NCBI GenBank assembly: GCA_965364515.1
Contig: CBDTXZ010000010.1
Location: forward strand, 1-34,951
Direction of reading: 5' to 3'
Length of the DNA stretch: 34,951 nt
From: JAHEDH01 sp965364515
Lineage (GTDB): Bacteria; Actinomycetota; Acidimicrobiia; Spongiisociales; ZC4RG35
The notes under the pieces are model-generated. The model worked only from the letters and a program-made list of their open reading frames with translations. It did no database searches and was not told the origin of the DNA. Of the stretch, positions 8,080 to 15,422 are shown piece by piece. Within the stretch, counting starts at the first letter, position 1. Each line of letters opens with the position of its first letter. The translations under genes and the position numbers were made by a program.

Positions 8080-8762
8080 TCGGACCGCGCCACGTAACCG
8101 ACACCGCGAACGGTGTGGATCAACCTCGGTTCGCCATCCGCCTCGGTCTTCCTTCGGAGGTAGCCGATGTACACCTCGAGCGAGTTCGAGCTGGTGGCGA
8201 AGTCGAAGCCCCAAATCCGATCGAGAAGGACGTCGCGCTCCAGCACGATTCCGGAGTTGAACACCAGAAGCTCGAGCAGATCGAACTCGGTCTTCGTGAG
8301 ATTCAGCTCCCGCTCTCCCCGGAAGGCCCGCCGTGCACCGGGTTCCAAGACGAGATCGGCGAGGACGAGCTCGGAGGTGGCTTCGGACACCCCGCCTCGG
8401 CGTAGGAGTGCGCGTATCCGCGCCAGCAACTCGTCGAGAGAGAACGGTTTCGGCAGATAATCGTCTGCGCCGGCGTCGAGCCCGGCCACCCGGTCGGCGA
8501 CCTCGTGACGTGCGGTGAGCATGAGGATGGGTGTGTCATCGCCCTCCGCCCTGATGGCCCGGGCGACGTCCAGCCCGGAGAGCCCGGGCATCATCACATC
8601 CAGGAGGACGGTGTCGAATCGATCGCGTCCGAGGTTTGCGAGCGCTTGCTCACCGTTCTCGCACGCCTCCACCTCGTAGCCCTCGAAACCCAGAGCCCGA
8701 GCGAGCGAAACCCGGATGTTCTCGTCGTCGTCGACGAGCAGAAGTCGGCCGCGGGGTTCCAT
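8076..8762 (-). CDS. OmpR/PhoB-family response regulator (MprA-like)
   Basis: The 228-residue regulator has a receiver domain with acidic pair D11/D12, phospho-acceptor D55 (VLLDVMMPG), the conserved Thr in LMLTAR and Lys in LPKPF. A C-terminal winged-helix DNA-binding domain ends VDGEP-type RLIHTVRGVGYV. Sequence style (FDTVLLDVMMPGLSGLDV, VAGLDAGADDYLPKPF) is close to MprA. It is followed with a 4-base overlap by its kinase. A TAGCCT -10-like element at 8773-8778 and tandem repeats at 8811-8829 upstream suggest autoregulation. Confidence 0.95.
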   Translation of the reverse strand: MEPRGRLLLVDDDENIRVSLARALGFEGYEVEACENGEQALANLGRDRFDTVLLDVMMPGLSGLDVARAIRAEGDDTPILMLTARHEVADRVAGLDAGADDYLPKPFSLDELLARIRALLRRGGVSEATSELVLADLVLEPGARRAFRGERELNLTKTEFDLLELLVFNSGIVLERDVLLDRIWGFDFATSSNSLEVYIGYLRRKTEADGEPRLIHTVRGVGYVARSE

Positions 8763-8810
8763 GACCAGACGAGGCTATCGAATCGCCGAGCGTCGGCTCC
8801 GACACCGTTC

Positions 8811-8829
8811 GATTCTCACCTGATTCTCA
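8811..8829 (-). promoter_or_regulatory. OmpR-family direct repeat upstream of the response regulator
   Basis: GATTCTCA is repeated exactly at 8811-8818 and 8822-8829, an 11-base period (TGAGAATC read on the regulator strand). It lies 49-67 bases upstream of the regulator ATG, just above a plausible -35 position, and its end overlaps the thiQ stop codon. The shared TTCTCA half-site with 6085-6105 suggests one regulator controls both sites. Confidence 0.55.
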
Positions 8830-9528
8830 TTCTCCGATGAAGCGGGCAACCCAGTCGTCGACCGGATCGCGTTCGAGTTCTCGCCAGCTTCCGCGCTGGA
8901 CGATGCGACCTGCACGCATGAGCGCCACCCGGTCGGAGAGAGCACGTGCCTCGTCGTGGTCATGAGTCACGTAGATCGCCGGAGTGCCCGTCTCAGACAG
9001 CAACTCGGCGATCTCTTCGATCAGCCGATCACGAATGAGTCGGTCGAGCGAACCGAGCGGCTCGTCGAGCATGACCATCCTGGGGCGCGGTGCCAGGGTC
9101 CGGGCCAGCGCAACTCGCTGCTTCTCGCCGCCCGACAAGCCATCGATCCGTCGATCGCGGAATCGGTCCATACCCACCCAGGCCAAGGCCTCGGCGACCC
9201 GCCGATCGCGCTCGTCGGCGGGCACGCCGTGCATCTCGAGACCGAACGAGACGTTCTGTCCGACCGTCCGATGCGGAAACAGGGCGAAGGTCTGAAACAT
9301 GAGTCCGAAGTCGCGCAGGTGCGCCGGCGTCGTGGTGATCTCGTCGCCGTCCCAATACACCCGGCCGGCATCGGGCCGCTCGAGACCGGCGATGACTCTC
9401 AGCAGGGTCGATTTCCCGCAGCCAGAAGGACCGAGAATCGCCACGGTGTGGTCCCCGACATCGATCGAGACGTCATCGAGCGCACGCGTGGTACCGAACT
9501 GCTTGCTCACTCCCTGCACGGAGAGCAT
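8827..9528 (-). CDS. thiQ: Thiamine ABC transporter, ATP-binding protein
   Basis: The 233-residue ABC ATPase has Walker A GPSGCGKST at about 33-41, Q-loop MFQTFALFPH, signature LSGGEKQRVALART, Walker B MVMLDEPLGSLD and switch histidine in YVTHDHDEA. There is no C-terminal regulatory extension, as is normal for ThiQ. Its ATG overlaps the permease stop (ATGA), making it the third gene of thiB-thiP-thiQ. It powers import of thiamine or its phosphates. The substrate assignment comes from the binding protein and the TPP riboswitch of the same operon, not from this subunit. Confidence 0.92.
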   Translation of the reverse strand: MLSVQGVSKQFGTTRALDDVSIDVGDHTVAILGPSGCGKSTLLRVIAGLERPDAGRVYWDGDEITTTPAHLRDFGLMFQTFALFPHRTVGQNVSFGLEMHGVPADERDRRVAEALAWVGMDRFRDRRIDGLSGGEKQRVALARTLAPRPRMVMLDEPLGSLDRLIRDRLIEEIAELLSETGTPAIYVTHDHDEARALSDRVALMRAGRIVQRGSWRELERDPVDDWVARFIGE

Positions 9529-11084
9529 CAGAACTCTCCGATCTCGCCGGCCCGCAGGCGGTCGATCGAGAGGATGAGGGCGGTGGTCAAAAACATCAGG
9601 ATCACAGAGAGTGCCATCGCACCCGTGAACGTGACGGCACCCGGTCGTCCGAGCAGGCGGAAGATGAGAGTGGGAATGGTGACGCTGTTGGGCCTCACGA
9701 TGAACGAGGTGGCTCCGAATTCTCCCAACGACACGGCGGCGGCGAAGCCCGCCCCGACCATGGCTGCGCGGGCGACGATTGCCAGATCGACGTGGCGGAA
9801 GACCTTCCTGGGCGACGCTCCCAGGGTCGCCGCAGCCTCGCGCAGGTCGGGCCTGATCGCCCTGAGTGTGGGGAGTGTCGATCTGACCACGAACGGGACT
9901 GCAACCAGCGCGTGAGCGAGGGGCACCAGCACCACCGAGCCCCGGAGATCCACCGGCTGGTCGAGAGCGACCAGGAATCCGAATCCGATGGTCACGGCCG
10001 AGGTCCCCAGTGGCAGCATGAGCACCGTGTCGAAGGTCGACGAGACGACCGTCGATCCTCTGGCGATCAGAGAGGCCGCCGTGAGCCCGACGGCGGTGGC
10101 GATGACCGCGCCGACGACGGCGAAGGTGAGGGAGTTGACGATCGCCTCGCCCGGGGTGATCGCAAGGCGACCGGGATCGACGAGAAAACGCCATCCCGCC
10201 AATCCGCCCCGGAGAGATCTGGCCACCAGCACGGCCAGCGGCGTGGCAATGAGCCCGAGTGTCGCGATCACCGTCGACCAGACGACGGCCCGTTCCTTCG
10301 GTGTCGACACCCTGCGGAGCACCTGGGACTCGGCGGCGAGCTCGAGTCCCACGCTCCGGGTGCGTTGGTAGCGGCCGTAGGCCCAGAGGATTCCGACGAC
10401 ACCGACCAGCTGCAGCAGCGCCAGTGCCCCGGCCGCCTCCAGATCGAGGAAGGTCGTTGCCCGCTGATAGATCTCCACTTCGATCGTGCGATAGGTGAGG
10501 CCGCCGAGGATGAGCACGACCCCGAACGAGGTGAAGGTGAAGAGAAAGACGATGGAGAGGGCGGCTGTGATCGACGGTCCGAGAATCGGGAGTGTGATGC
10601 GACGAAACGCCGCGAACGGCGACGCTCCCAGCGATCGGGCGGCATCGACGACACTGCGATCGAGGCGGGACCAGACGCCGCCGACGGTTCGGACGACCAC
10701 CGCGACGTTGAAGAACACGTGTGCGGCGAGAATCCCCCAGATCGTGCGCGTGAGCCCGAGCGCAACGAAGGCAGACCCGACCACGACGGTCGGAAGCACG
10801 AAGGGCACGGTGACGAACGCTCGCACGAGCGAGCGGCCGGGAAACGAGAAGTGGGAGAGCACTGCAGTGAGCGGCATCGACACGAGCAGCGTCAAGAGTG
10901 TCGAGGCGACCGCCTGCCACAGTGTGAACCAGACCACCGAGCGGGTCGATGCCGAGGTGAAGACATCGGTCATCCCCTCGCCGACCGACATCACCAGGAT
11001 GCGGGTGACGGGATAGACGAAGAGGTAGCCGATGAAGGCCACGGGAAGAGCCGCCAGCGCGACCCTTCCCGCTCTCGTGCTCAC
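9528..11084 (-). CDS. thiP: Thiamine ABC transporter, fused double permease
   Basis: The 518-residue membrane protein has two tandem binding-protein-dependent permease domains, the ThiP/FbpB architecture. EAA loops that dock the ATPase are visible as ARSLGASPFAAFRRITLPIL (first half) and AATLGASPRKVFRHVDLAIV (second half). About 12 membrane helices are expected. The GTG at 11084 is preferred because it overlaps the thiB stop as GTGA. A start further upstream would sit inside thiB. Confidence 0.92.
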   Translation of the reverse strand: MSTRAGRVALAALPVAFIGYLFVYPVTRILVMSVGEGMTDVFTSASTRSVVWFTLWQAVASTLLTLLVSMPLTAVLSHFSFPGRSLVRAFVTVPFVLPTVVVGSAFVALGLTRTIWGILAAHVFFNVAVVVRTVGGVWSRLDRSVVDAARSLGASPFAAFRRITLPILGPSITAALSIVFLFTFTSFGVVLILGGLTYRTIEVEIYQRATTFLDLEAAGALALLQLVGVVGILWAYGRYQRTRSVGLELAAESQVLRRVSTPKERAVVWSTVIATLGLIATPLAVLVARSLRGGLAGWRFLVDPGRLAITPGEAIVNSLTFAVVGAVIATAVGLTAASLIARGSTVVSSTFDTVLMLPLGTSAVTIGFGFLVALDQPVDLRGSVVLVPLAHALVAVPFVVRSTLPTLRAIRPDLREAAATLGASPRKVFRHVDLAIVARAAMVGAGFAAAVSLGEFGATSFIVRPNSVTIPTLIFRLLGRPGAVTFTGAMALSVILMFLTTALILSIDRLRAGEIGEF

Positions 11085-12196
11085 GATCCGAGCACGAGTT
11101 CGGACCACTCCTCGATCCACCGCTCACGGTTCTCCTCGACCAGCGTCGGATCCAGCGTGATCGGCGACGCCGGGACGACGGTGTATTCGACGAACTCCTC
11201 AGGCAGGTCGACGGTCTCGTTGGCAGGGAACACGAACCACGTGAGGGGGATCGAGGCCTGGAAGTCTGGGCTCAGCATGAAGTCGATGAGCAGCCCGGCC
11301 GCATCGACGTTCTCGGACCCGGCCAGGATGCCGGCGAACTCGATCTGCCGGTAGCAGGTCTCGTCGATCACCCCGGTAGGCGCAGCCTCGACGGGTGGGT
11401 CGGCGAAGATCACCTCGGCGGGCGGCGACGAGGCATACGAGACCACCAGCGGATCGTCGCCTCCCCAGTGACTGAACTCCTGGTAGTAGGCAGTGTCCCA
11501 ATCCGACACGATGTTCACGCCGTTCTCCACGAGCGACATCCAGTAGTCCTGCCAGCCGTCCTCTCCGAATGTGGCGATGGTGGCGAGGAGAAACGCCAGT
11601 CCGGGCGACGAGGTCGCCGGGCTCTCGACCACCAGGTCCGAAGCGAACTCCGGGTTCGCCAACTGCTCGATGTTCAGCGGCGGTGCGCCACCGGCGTACG
11701 CGGAGACGTCGTAGTTGATGCAGACGTCGCCGAAGTCGATGGGGGAGACACGGTGCTCCGGATCGAGCTCGAGTCGGTCGGGCACGTCTGCAAGGAGAGG
11801 AGACTCGTGCGGGTGGAAGATGTTCTCGTCCAGCGCTCGGGTGAGGAAACTGTCGTCGATGCCGAACAGGACGTCGGCGACGGGGTTGTCCTTCGTGAGG
11901 ATCGCCTGGTTGGTCGTGGACCCGGCGTCGCCGGCGGGCAGGACCTCGACCTCGATTCCCGTCTCGGCGGTGAAGGCCGCAAAGGTGTCGTCGGTCACCC
12001 CGCCTGCGAACGAATCGTGAGAGATGATCGTCAGCGTCCCGGGCAGGTCGGCTTCCGTCGTCGTCGCCTCGGCGGTGGTGGTCGTGGTCGCCCCGGAGGG
12101 CGTCGTGGTGGTCGTGTCCTGTTGATCGGTGCTGTCTCCGCAGGCGGTCAACAGCATCCCGACTGCCAGGATCAGCGCGGTCGTCCTCGTGGACAT
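11081..12196 (-). CDS. thiB: Thiamine-binding periplasmic lipoprotein
   Basis: The 371-residue substrate-binding protein has a lipoprotein signal with lipobox LLTAC (Cys19) and a Thr-rich linker at about 28-48 that tethers it to the membrane. The body matches the ThiB family: THDSF-like ISHDSFAGG, GDAGSTTNQAIL, DNPVADVLFGIDDSFL, DPEHRVSPIDFGDVCINYD, ENPATSSPGLAFLLATIATFGE-like VESPATSSPG, and a WDTAYYQEFS region carrying aromatic ligand-stacking residues. GAGGAG lies upstream of the ATG. It leads the operon directly behind a TPP riboswitch, which settles the substrate class. Confidence 0.93.
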   Translation of the reverse strand: MSTRTTALILAVGMLLTACGDSTDQQDTTTTTPSGATTTTTAEATTTEADLPGTLTIISHDSFAGGVTDDTFAAFTAETGIEVEVLPAGDAGSTTNQAILTKDNPVADVLFGIDDSFLTRALDENIFHPHESPLLADVPDRLELDPEHRVSPIDFGDVCINYDVSAYAGGAPPLNIEQLANPEFASDLVVESPATSSPGLAFLLATIATFGEDGWQDYWMSLVENGVNIVSDWDTAYYQEFSHWGGDDPLVVSYASSPPAEVIFADPPVEAAPTGVIDETCYRQIEFAGILAGSENVDAAGLLIDFMLSPDFQASIPLTWFVFPANETVDLPEEFVEYTVVPASPITLDPTLVEENRERWIEEWSELVLGS

Positions 12197-12201
12197 GGTT
12201 C

Positions 12202-12230
12202 GCTCCTCGGTCCTCGTCAGTCGGGAGCAG
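12202..12230 (-). promoter_or_regulatory. Riboswitch expression platform: SD-sequestering and anti-sequestering pairings
   Basis: The thiB ribosome site contains GGAGC (complement of 12202-12206). GCUCC 17 bases upstream (complement of 12224-12228) can pair with it and hide it. The larger element CUGCUCCC (complement of 12223-12230) is perfectly complementary over 8 bases to GGGAGCAG inside the aptamer (complement of 12295-12302). The two pairings exclude each other, the logic of translational control. Confidence 0.55.
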
Positions 12231-12240
12231 GGGGACGGCT

Positions 12241-12334
12241 GAGTACTCCCTGTCTCGGCATTACCCGTCTCAGGTTCGTACGGTCGGAGCCCTTCTGCTC
12301 CCTCTCAGCCCGGTCACACCGAGCTCCCGTGTTC
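12241..12334 (-). ncRNA. TPP (THI-box) riboswitch
   Basis: On the minus strand the conserved core elements appear in order: CGGGAGC, then GGGCUGAGAGG, a GGAGC/GCUCC insertion hairpin, GAACCUGA, GGGUAAUGCC and ACAGGGAG. CUGAGA and the GGGUAAUGCC-AGGGA half form the pyrimidine- and pyrophosphate-binding arms. GUACUC at the 3' end partly pairs with GAACAC at the 5' end as P1. It ends about 45 bases before thiB and should lower transporter expression when TPP is abundant. Confidence 0.95.
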
Positions 12335-12341
12335 GGAATGA

Positions 12342-12347
12342 ATGCTA
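12342..12347 (-). promoter_or_regulatory. Possible -10 element of the thiBPQ operon (TAGCAT)
   Basis: TAGCAT on the minus strand ends 7 bases before the 5' end of the riboswitch, where a transcription start is expected. No well-spaced -35 was found. Confidence 0.35.
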
Positions 12348-12415
12348 GGTGGTCGCGCTGATCAACCCACCATCGTGTCGCTGTGGTGTCGGCTCTCTGT
12401 CATCGGCTTTCGGTC

Positions 12416-12421
12416 TACGCT
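12416..12421 (+). promoter_or_regulatory. Putative leaderless -10 element (TACGCT)
   Basis: TACGCT fits TANNNT and ends 6 bases before ATG 12428. No purine-rich ribosome site is present, so the oxidoreductase message is probably leaderless. Confidence 0.4.
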
Positions 12422-12427
12422 CGGATC

Positions 12428-13666
12428 ATGGATCGATCCAGATCGAACCGTCCGTTCGACATCGTGGTGTTCGGGGCGACCAGCTTCGCCGGGCAGATCC
12501 TCTGCCGGTACCTGGTGGAACGCCACGGAACCGACGGCGAGCTCCGGTGGGCGATCGCCGGGCGGAACCCCACCAAGTTGAATGACGTCGCACGGGTCAC
12601 CGGCGCAGAGGTCGAGCAGATCATCGCTGATGCCACGATCCCATCCGACATGCGCCGACTCGCAGAGTCGGCGCGCGTCGTGGTCTCGACGGTCGGACCG
12701 TACGCCCTCTACGGGTCCGAGCTGGTCGCCGCGGTCACAGCCGTGGGAACCGACTACTGCGACCTCACCGGTGAGCCCCACTGGATGCAGGAGATGATCG
12801 ATGCCCACTCGGCCGAGGCCGAGGCGAGCGGCGCGCGGGTCGTCCACACGTGCGGGGTCGACTCCATTCCGTCGGACCTCGGGGTGCTGTTCACCCAGCA
12901 GCGAGCGATCGAGACGTTCGGCACGCACTGCAGCCAGATCCGGATGCGCGTGAAGGCATTCAAGGGGCGTCTCGGTGGCGGCACCGCCGCGACCATGATG
13001 AACGTCATGCGTGAGCTGGGAGCCGACCCGGGACTCCGGAAAGTGCTCGGCAACCCCTACTCGATCGCTCCCGAGCCCCAGCGGACCGGAGTGCGGCAAC
13101 CGAATGTGACCGCGCCGACCAGAGATGAGGCGTCGGCACACTGGCTCGCGCCCTTCATGATGGCTGTGGTCAACACCCGGGTCGTGCACCGCAGTCATGC
13201 GCTGCTCGGCCGACCGTGGGGAGAAGAATTCCGGTATGACGAGGCTTCGATGATGGGGAGGGGGACCGCCGGTGCTGTGCGGGCGACGGCCATGTCTGTG
13301 GGTCTCGGTGCGTTCATCGGCGCAGCAGCGATCGGCCCCCTCCGTTCGCTGCTCGACAGGGTCCTTCCCGACCCGGGAGCCGGGCCTGGCACCGGAGAGC
13401 AGGAGGCCGGCTATTTCGACTTTCGCTTCTTCGGGACGACACCGGACGGCCGTTCGATCGCCACGAAGGTCACAGGTGACCGAGATCCCGGCTACGGATC
13501 GTCGGCCCGGATGCTCGGTGAAGCCGCCTGCGCGCTCTTGGAGGTCGATCGAGATCGCGTCGGGGGAGGCTTCTGGACGCCGGCGACGGCGTTCGGCGAG
13601 TCGCTGATCGCCAGACTCGAGGATCACGCAGGCCTGACGTTCGAGGTCGTCGAGTCAGTTCGCTGA
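12428..13666 (+). CDS. Trans-acting enoyl reductase / saccharopine dehydrogenase-like oxidoreductase
   Basis: The 412-residue protein has an N-terminal Rossmann fold with the NAD(P) motif VVFGATSFAGQIL at about 13-25 and AGRNPTKL after the second strand. VVSTVGPYALYGSELVAA and YCDLTGEPHW are typical of the saccharopine-dehydrogenase-like group that includes mycobacterial Rv2953 and Rv2449c. Rv2953 works in trans with polyketide synthases. The substrate here is unknown; an acyl or lipid intermediate is likely given the ketosynthase next door. The GTG at 12383 is rejected in favour of ATG 12428, next to a TANNNT box. It ends convergently, overlapping the ketosynthase stop by 12 bases. Confidence 0.8.
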   Translation: MDRSRSNRPFDIVVFGATSFAGQILCRYLVERHGTDGELRWAIAGRNPTKLNDVARVTGAEVEQIIADATIPSDMRRLAESARVVVSTVGPYALYGSELVAAVTAVGTDYCDLTGEPHWMQEMIDAHSAEAEASGARVVHTCGVDSIPSDLGVLFTQQRAIETFGTHCSQIRMRVKAFKGRLGGGTAATMMNVMRELGADPGLRKVLGNPYSIAPEPQRTGVRQPNVTAPTRDEASAHWLAPFMMAVVNTRVVHRSHALLGRPWGEEFRYDEASMMGRGTAGAVRATAMSVGLGAFIGAAAIGPLRSLLDRVLPDPGAGPGTGEQEAGYFDFRFFGTTPDGRSIATKVTGDRDPGYGSSARMLGEAACALLEVDRDRVGGGFWTPATAFGESLIARLEDHAGLTFEVVESVR

Positions 13667-14827
13667 CTGAAACACCAACACGACGTTGTGCCCGCCGAAC
13701 CCGAACGAGTTCGAGATCGCCACGGTCGGCTCCCAACTGCGCGCCTCGGTCACGATGTCGTTCAACTCGATCTCGGGATCCTGGTCGGTCAATCCGATGT
13801 TCGGTGGGAGCTCGCCCCGATTGAGCGCGATCAGACACGCGACGGCCTCGACGGCGCCGCTTGCACCCAGAGCGTGGCCGGTCGTGCCTTTGATCGAGGA
13901 GACAGGTGGATGGTCCGCTCCGAAGATCCGAAGGATCACCTGCGACTCGGTGAGGTCGTTCAGCGTGGTCCCGGTGCCGTGGGCATTGATGTAGCCCACG
14001 TCGGACGGCTCGATGCCTGCGTCCTCGAGAGCCAGGCGAACCGCCCGCTCTGCACCGTCGCCCACCGGATGGGGTGCCGTCATGTGGTGGGCGTCCGCGG
14101 TCGCAGCACTTCCGGACACCTCTCCGAAGATGGTGGCGCCCCGAGCGATGGCCGAGTCACGTTCTTCGAGGACCAAGATGCCGGCACCCTCTCCGGCCAC
14201 GAATCCGTCGCGTTGGACGTCGAACGGCCGGGCGATGTTGGTGGCGCTCAGCGCTCTCATCGCCGAGAAGCCCTCGATGGTGGGGGGTCGCAACGCCCCT
14301 TCGGCCCCTCCCGCGATGGCGGCATCGGCATAACCCCATGCGATCTGTCTCGCGGCGTCCATGATCGCCTGCCCACCCGCGGCACACGCGACCACGGGCG
14401 TGCTCGCCTGCCCACCGAATCCGTACTTGATGGAGATGGCTGCGGTGGCGGCGTTGCACATCATCATGGGGATCCAGATCGGCGACAGCCGTGTCTCCTC
14501 TTCCGAGTAGGTGTTGAGAATGAGATCTTCGAGCGCCTTGAGGCCACCCACGCCCGTCGCCACGTTGACTGCGACACGATTCGGATCGAGATGATCGAGC
14601 CCGCCGGCCATTTCCATGGCTTCGTGGGTGGCGACGAGGCCGAATTGGGTGAAGCGGTCATAACGCCTCGCCTCCCGTTTCGGCATCCACGGCTCCGGCT
14701 CCCAATGCTTCACCTCGTGAGGCCCGGGGCCGGGAACGATCTGGAGTCCCTTCCAGAACGATTCCTCTCCGACGCCCGCCGCCGAGACAACGCCATAGCC
14801 CGTGACGACGACTCTTCTCTGTTCCAC
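13655..14827 (-). CDS. fabF: Beta-ketoacyl-ACP synthase (FabF/KAS II type)
   Basis: The 390-residue thiolase-fold condensing enzyme has catalytic Cys148 (VACAAGG), His283 (NAHGTGT) and His318 (KGTTGHALGASG), plus the C-terminal SNSFGFGGHN loop. This Cys-His-His triad marks an elongating ketosynthase. It is about 20 residues shorter than E. coli FabF, mostly in the N-terminal third. The GTG at 14827 (VEQRRVVVTGYG) is chosen by homology; longer starts would run through the divergent selenoprotein gene. No acyl-carrier protein or other fab gene is adjacent, so it may serve a specialised lipid. The gene symbol is by family, not proven pathway. Confidence 0.88.
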   Translation of the reverse strand: MEQRRVVVTGYGVVSAAGVGEESFWKGLQIVPGPGPHEVKHWEPEPWMPKREARRYDRFTQFGLVATHEAMEMAGGLDHLDPNRVAVNVATGVGGLKALEDLILNTYSEEETRLSPIWIPMMMCNAATAAISIKYGFGGQASTPVVACAAGGQAIMDAARQIAWGYADAAIAGGAEGALRPPTIEGFSAMRALSATNIARPFDVQRDGFVAGEGAGILVLEERDSAIARGATIFGEVSGSAATADAHHMTAPHPVGDGAERAVRLALEDAGIEPSDVGYINAHGTGTTLNDLTESQVILRIFGADHPPVSSIKGTTGHALGASGAVEAVACLIALNRGELPPNIGLTDQDPEIELNDIVTEARSWEPTVAISNSFGFGGHNVVLVFQSAN

Positions 14828-14897
14828 GTCGCCATTCTGCCCGCTCTCCAGACAAATGTCCGGTTCGATCGCCGACTCTGCATACTTCGGCCCGATC

Positions 14898-15422
14898 ATG
14901 AGGTTGCCCAAAGACGTTCTCGACACCCCGGTCACCGGGGTCCGGATCCACGGAGACAGCCTCCGGGACGTGACGAGTCGCGGCCCGGTCTTGCTGGTCT
15001 TCCTTCGACATTTCGGTTGACTGTTCCCCAAGGAGGTCGTTTCCGATCTCCGGAGGGTCGCCGTGAGCGACCCGGGTTTCCCGAAGCCGATCTTCGTGTT
15101 CATGGGATCTCCGGCCGAGGGTCGGTCGTTTCTCGATGCCGGCTGGCCCGGCGCCGTTGGGATCGCTGATCCAGACAAGAGGCTGTACGAGGCGTTCTCG
15201 GTTCCGAGCGGCGGCTGGCGCGAGATGTTCGGCTTCGGCGCCTGGATCGCCGGCGTCAGGGCGACGCTCAAGGGGAAGTCGATCGGCCGACGACGTGGAG
15301 ACCCCTGGACGCTTCCGATGTTCGCGCTCGTCGATGGCGCCGAGGTGCTGTGGCGGTACGTGGGATCGCACGCCGGGGACCACCCTCCGCTCGATTCGAT
15401 ACCGCGCAGCGTGAGCCCATGA
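14898..15422 (+). CDS. Peroxiredoxin-like protein with probable selenocysteine (in-frame TGA at codon 41)
   Basis: The frame runs 175 codons and is interrupted once, by TGA at 15018-15020. Translated through, it gives a thioredoxin-fold protein of the AhpC/TSA-like (SelL/PRXL2-related) group: VLLVFLRHFG, then TGA, then LFPKEVVSDLR. Homologues read HFG-C-x-F-C-R-E, so the stop falls exactly on the first catalytic Cys while the second Cys is Pro. Downstream residues stay family-like (IFVFMGSP, GIADPDKRLYEAF, GDPWTLPMFALVDG), so the region is not decaying. The protein has no cysteine at all. A hairpin compatible with a bacterial SECIS starts 11 bases after the TGA. The stop overlaps the next gene as ATGA. 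Caveat: a GTG at 15063 with GGAGGG could start a 119-residue truncated product. Confidence 0.72.
15021..15051 (+). promoter_or_regulatory. SECIS-like hairpin after the in-frame TGA
   Basis: GGAGGTCG (15032-15039) pairs fully with CGATCTCC (15044-15051), with one G-U pair and a TTTC loop. If the closing G-C pair opens, the apical loop starts with G, 18 bases after the TGA, inside the 16-37 base window and loop rule described for bacterial SECIS elements. The same stretch contains AAGGAGG, which the hairpin would hide from ribosomes. Confidence 0.55.

Noticed and set aside
9792..11354. 520-residue plus-strand frame opposite thiP
   Set aside because: Asp/Arg/His-rich shadow of a GC-rich gene; thiP has full domain motifs on the other strand.
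13688..15169. 493-residue plus-strand frame opposite fabF
   Set aside because: Low-complexity shadow composition; the fabF strand carries the catalytic triad.
15063..15422. Independent 119-residue gene from GTG 15063
   Set aside because: It lacks the first half of a thioredoxin fold; the upstream 40 codons are in frame and family-like. Kept only as an alternative initiation site.
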